This document shows, in pieces, positions 5,761 to 6,524 of a stretch of 6,524 bases of DNA. The notes beneath the pieces are model-generated. The model saw only the letters and a list, made by a program, of their open reading frames with translations, ran no database searches and was not told where the DNA came from. Origin of the DNA: Deltaproteobacteria bacterium (lineage in GTDB: Bacteria > Myxococcota_A > UBA9160); NCBI GenBank assembly GCA_003520425.1, contig DOUU01000494.1, forward strand, positions 1-6,524, given 5' to 3'. The translations under genes were made by a program, and so were the position numbers. Within the stretch, counting starts at the first letter, position 1; every line of letters starts with the position of its first letter.

Positions 5761-6524
5761 ATGCGCCCCAGCCTCGTACTCGAAAGCCCCTTCGCGGAAG
5801 ACAGTAGCACGCTTCGCTTCTTCGAGCCGCCCGACATAGACAGGTTCTCACTCTGGATGCGAGTTTGCGCAGGCGCTTACGACAAGCCATTCGTGCTCGA
5901 TACTGGCCCGGAGCGCTTCTTGCAGTTTGACCTGGACGCGGTTCAAAGCGCGATGCGAGCGGATGATCCGGACCGCTTAACGCTCGCCTATACCCGCAAG
6001 ATGATGTCGTTCCTGCTGTTCAAGCCCTCGCCTGCTCGCATTCTGCTCCTGGGCTTAGGCGGCGGGTCGCTTGCCAAGTTCTGTCATCGACGACTTCCCG
6101 GAAGTGTCATGACAGCTGTCGAGATCAGCGGCGACGTCATTGCTTTGCGTGAGGAATTCTCGGTTCCAGCGGATGACGTGCGCTTCCGCGTCGTGCACAG
6201 CGATGCGGCGGCCTATGTGGCACAGGCCTCACCGTGCAAGGACGTGATCCTCTCCGATGCCTGTGATCGACGCGGCATCGCTCCGCAACTCGATTGCCTG
6301 GAATTCTATGCCAATGCCCGCCGGTGCCTGAGGCCGGGCGGGATATTCGTCATCAATCTCTGCGGTGACCCCTGTAGCCGCGGGGCACACCTTCTGAGAC
6401 TCCGCCAGGTGTTTGGCGATGAGATCTTCACACTTCAGGTTCGACGCAACGACAATGCGATCGCTCTCGCCTTCAACGGGCGGCGACCCAAGCTTCACCC
6501 GGGTCGCCGCCCGTTGAAGGCGAG
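5761..6524 (+). CDS. SpeE-fold (spermidine synthase-like) SAM-dependent transferase, 3' end outside window
   Basis: The frame is open from ATG 5761 to the right edge, giving at least 254 residues with no stop. The Rossmann core is clear: ILLLGLGGGSLAKF (residues 94-107), VEIS (120-123, acidic Glu121 for the nucleoside ribose), HSDAAAYV (146-153, Asp148), DVILSDACDRRG (161-172) and CLRPGGIFVINL (189-200). This is the spermidine/spermine synthase superfamily order. Two features argue against a true aminopropyltransferase. The classic GGGDGG signature is GLGGGS, lacking its aspartate, and the N-terminal YHE-type substrate motif is not seen near LAYTRKMMSF (76-84 region). It may act on another acceptor or be a methyltransferase. 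It follows hyfI by nine bases, so it is probably co-transcribed. Two TTA leucine codons (both in the 5990-6060 region) hint at slightly different codon use. The last ~20 residues overlap an inverted repeat and may not be genuine. Confidence 0.8.
   Translation, partial: MRPSLVLESPFAEDSSTLRFFEPPDIDRFSLWMRVCAGAYDKPFVLDTGPERFLQFDLDAVQSAMRADDPDRLTLAYTRKMMSFLLFKPSPARILLLGLGGGSLAKFCHRRLPGSVMTAVEISGDVIALREEFSVPADDVRFRVVHSDAAAYVAQASPCKDVILSDACDRRGIAPQLDCLEFYANARRCLRPGGIFVINLCGDPCSRGAHLLRLRQVFGDEIFTLQVRRNDNAIALAFNGRRPKLHPGRRPLKA
6466..6524. repeat. Perfect 24-bp inverted repeat with 11-base loop at the window edge
   Basis: Bases 6466-6489 are the exact reverse complement of 6501-6524, separated by an 11-base loop (6490-6500). 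The stem is GC-rich and has no mismatch. The left arm encodes ALAFNGRRP of the SpeE-like protein, which fits that family, so it is probably the original sequence. No T-run is visible because the right arm ends at the last base. It could be a fold-back (snap-back) artefact at a contig end, or a real hairpin. Stem length may extend past the window. Confidence 0.9.

Noticed and set aside
5604..5890. Small open frames on the - strand around the hyfI/SpeE-like junction
   Set aside because: No ribosome site or recognisable motif, and both overlapping + strand genes have clear conserved motifs.

Overview
The window is a GC-rich stretch with very tight gene packing, typical of a high-GC proteobacterium. 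That is an inference from base composition and gene content; there is no rRNA or other taxonomic marker here. All genes lie on the + strand and read as one operon. Gaps are 9 bases or fewer and one junction overlaps by 4 bases, so there is no room for an internal promoter or terminator.

Bases 1-5751 encode a membrane-bound complex of the hydrogenase-4 / formate-hydrogenlyase / complex I superfamily. The order is hyfB (3' end only), hyfC, hyfE, hyfF, hyfG and hyfI. HyfB and HyfF are antiporter-like proton-channel subunits, HyfC is the NuoH-like membrane anchor, and HyfE is a NuoK-like membrane subunit. HyfG is a fused NuoC-NuoD-like large subunit, and HyfI is the NuoB-like small subunit that carries the proximal [4Fe-4S] cluster. 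No hyfD and no ferredoxin-like hyfH lies between these genes.

The key observation is in HyfG. The backbone of both [NiFe]-binding motifs aligns without gaps to the HycE pattern as I recall it, yet all four metal-binding cysteines are replaced: Ser216 and Ser219 at the N-terminal site, Ser504 and Gly507 at the C-terminal site. The protein also stops three residues after the last of these positions, so it has no C-terminal tail for a maturation protease to remove. HyfI keeps its four cluster cysteines, and the membrane arm keeps its charged proton-path residues. This is therefore an 'energy-converting hydrogenase-related' (Ehr-type) complex: probably a proton- or ion-translocating redox machine that is not a hydrogenase and whose substrate is unknown. 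Standard annotation as 'hydrogenase-4' would mislead.

Bases 5761-6524 carry a SpeE-fold (spermidine synthase-like) protein that is open at the right edge. It has an altered glycine motif, so it is probably not a true spermidine synthase. The last 59 bases form a perfect 24-bp inverted repeat that ends exactly at the window edge, which could be a fold-back assembly artefact or a real hairpin.
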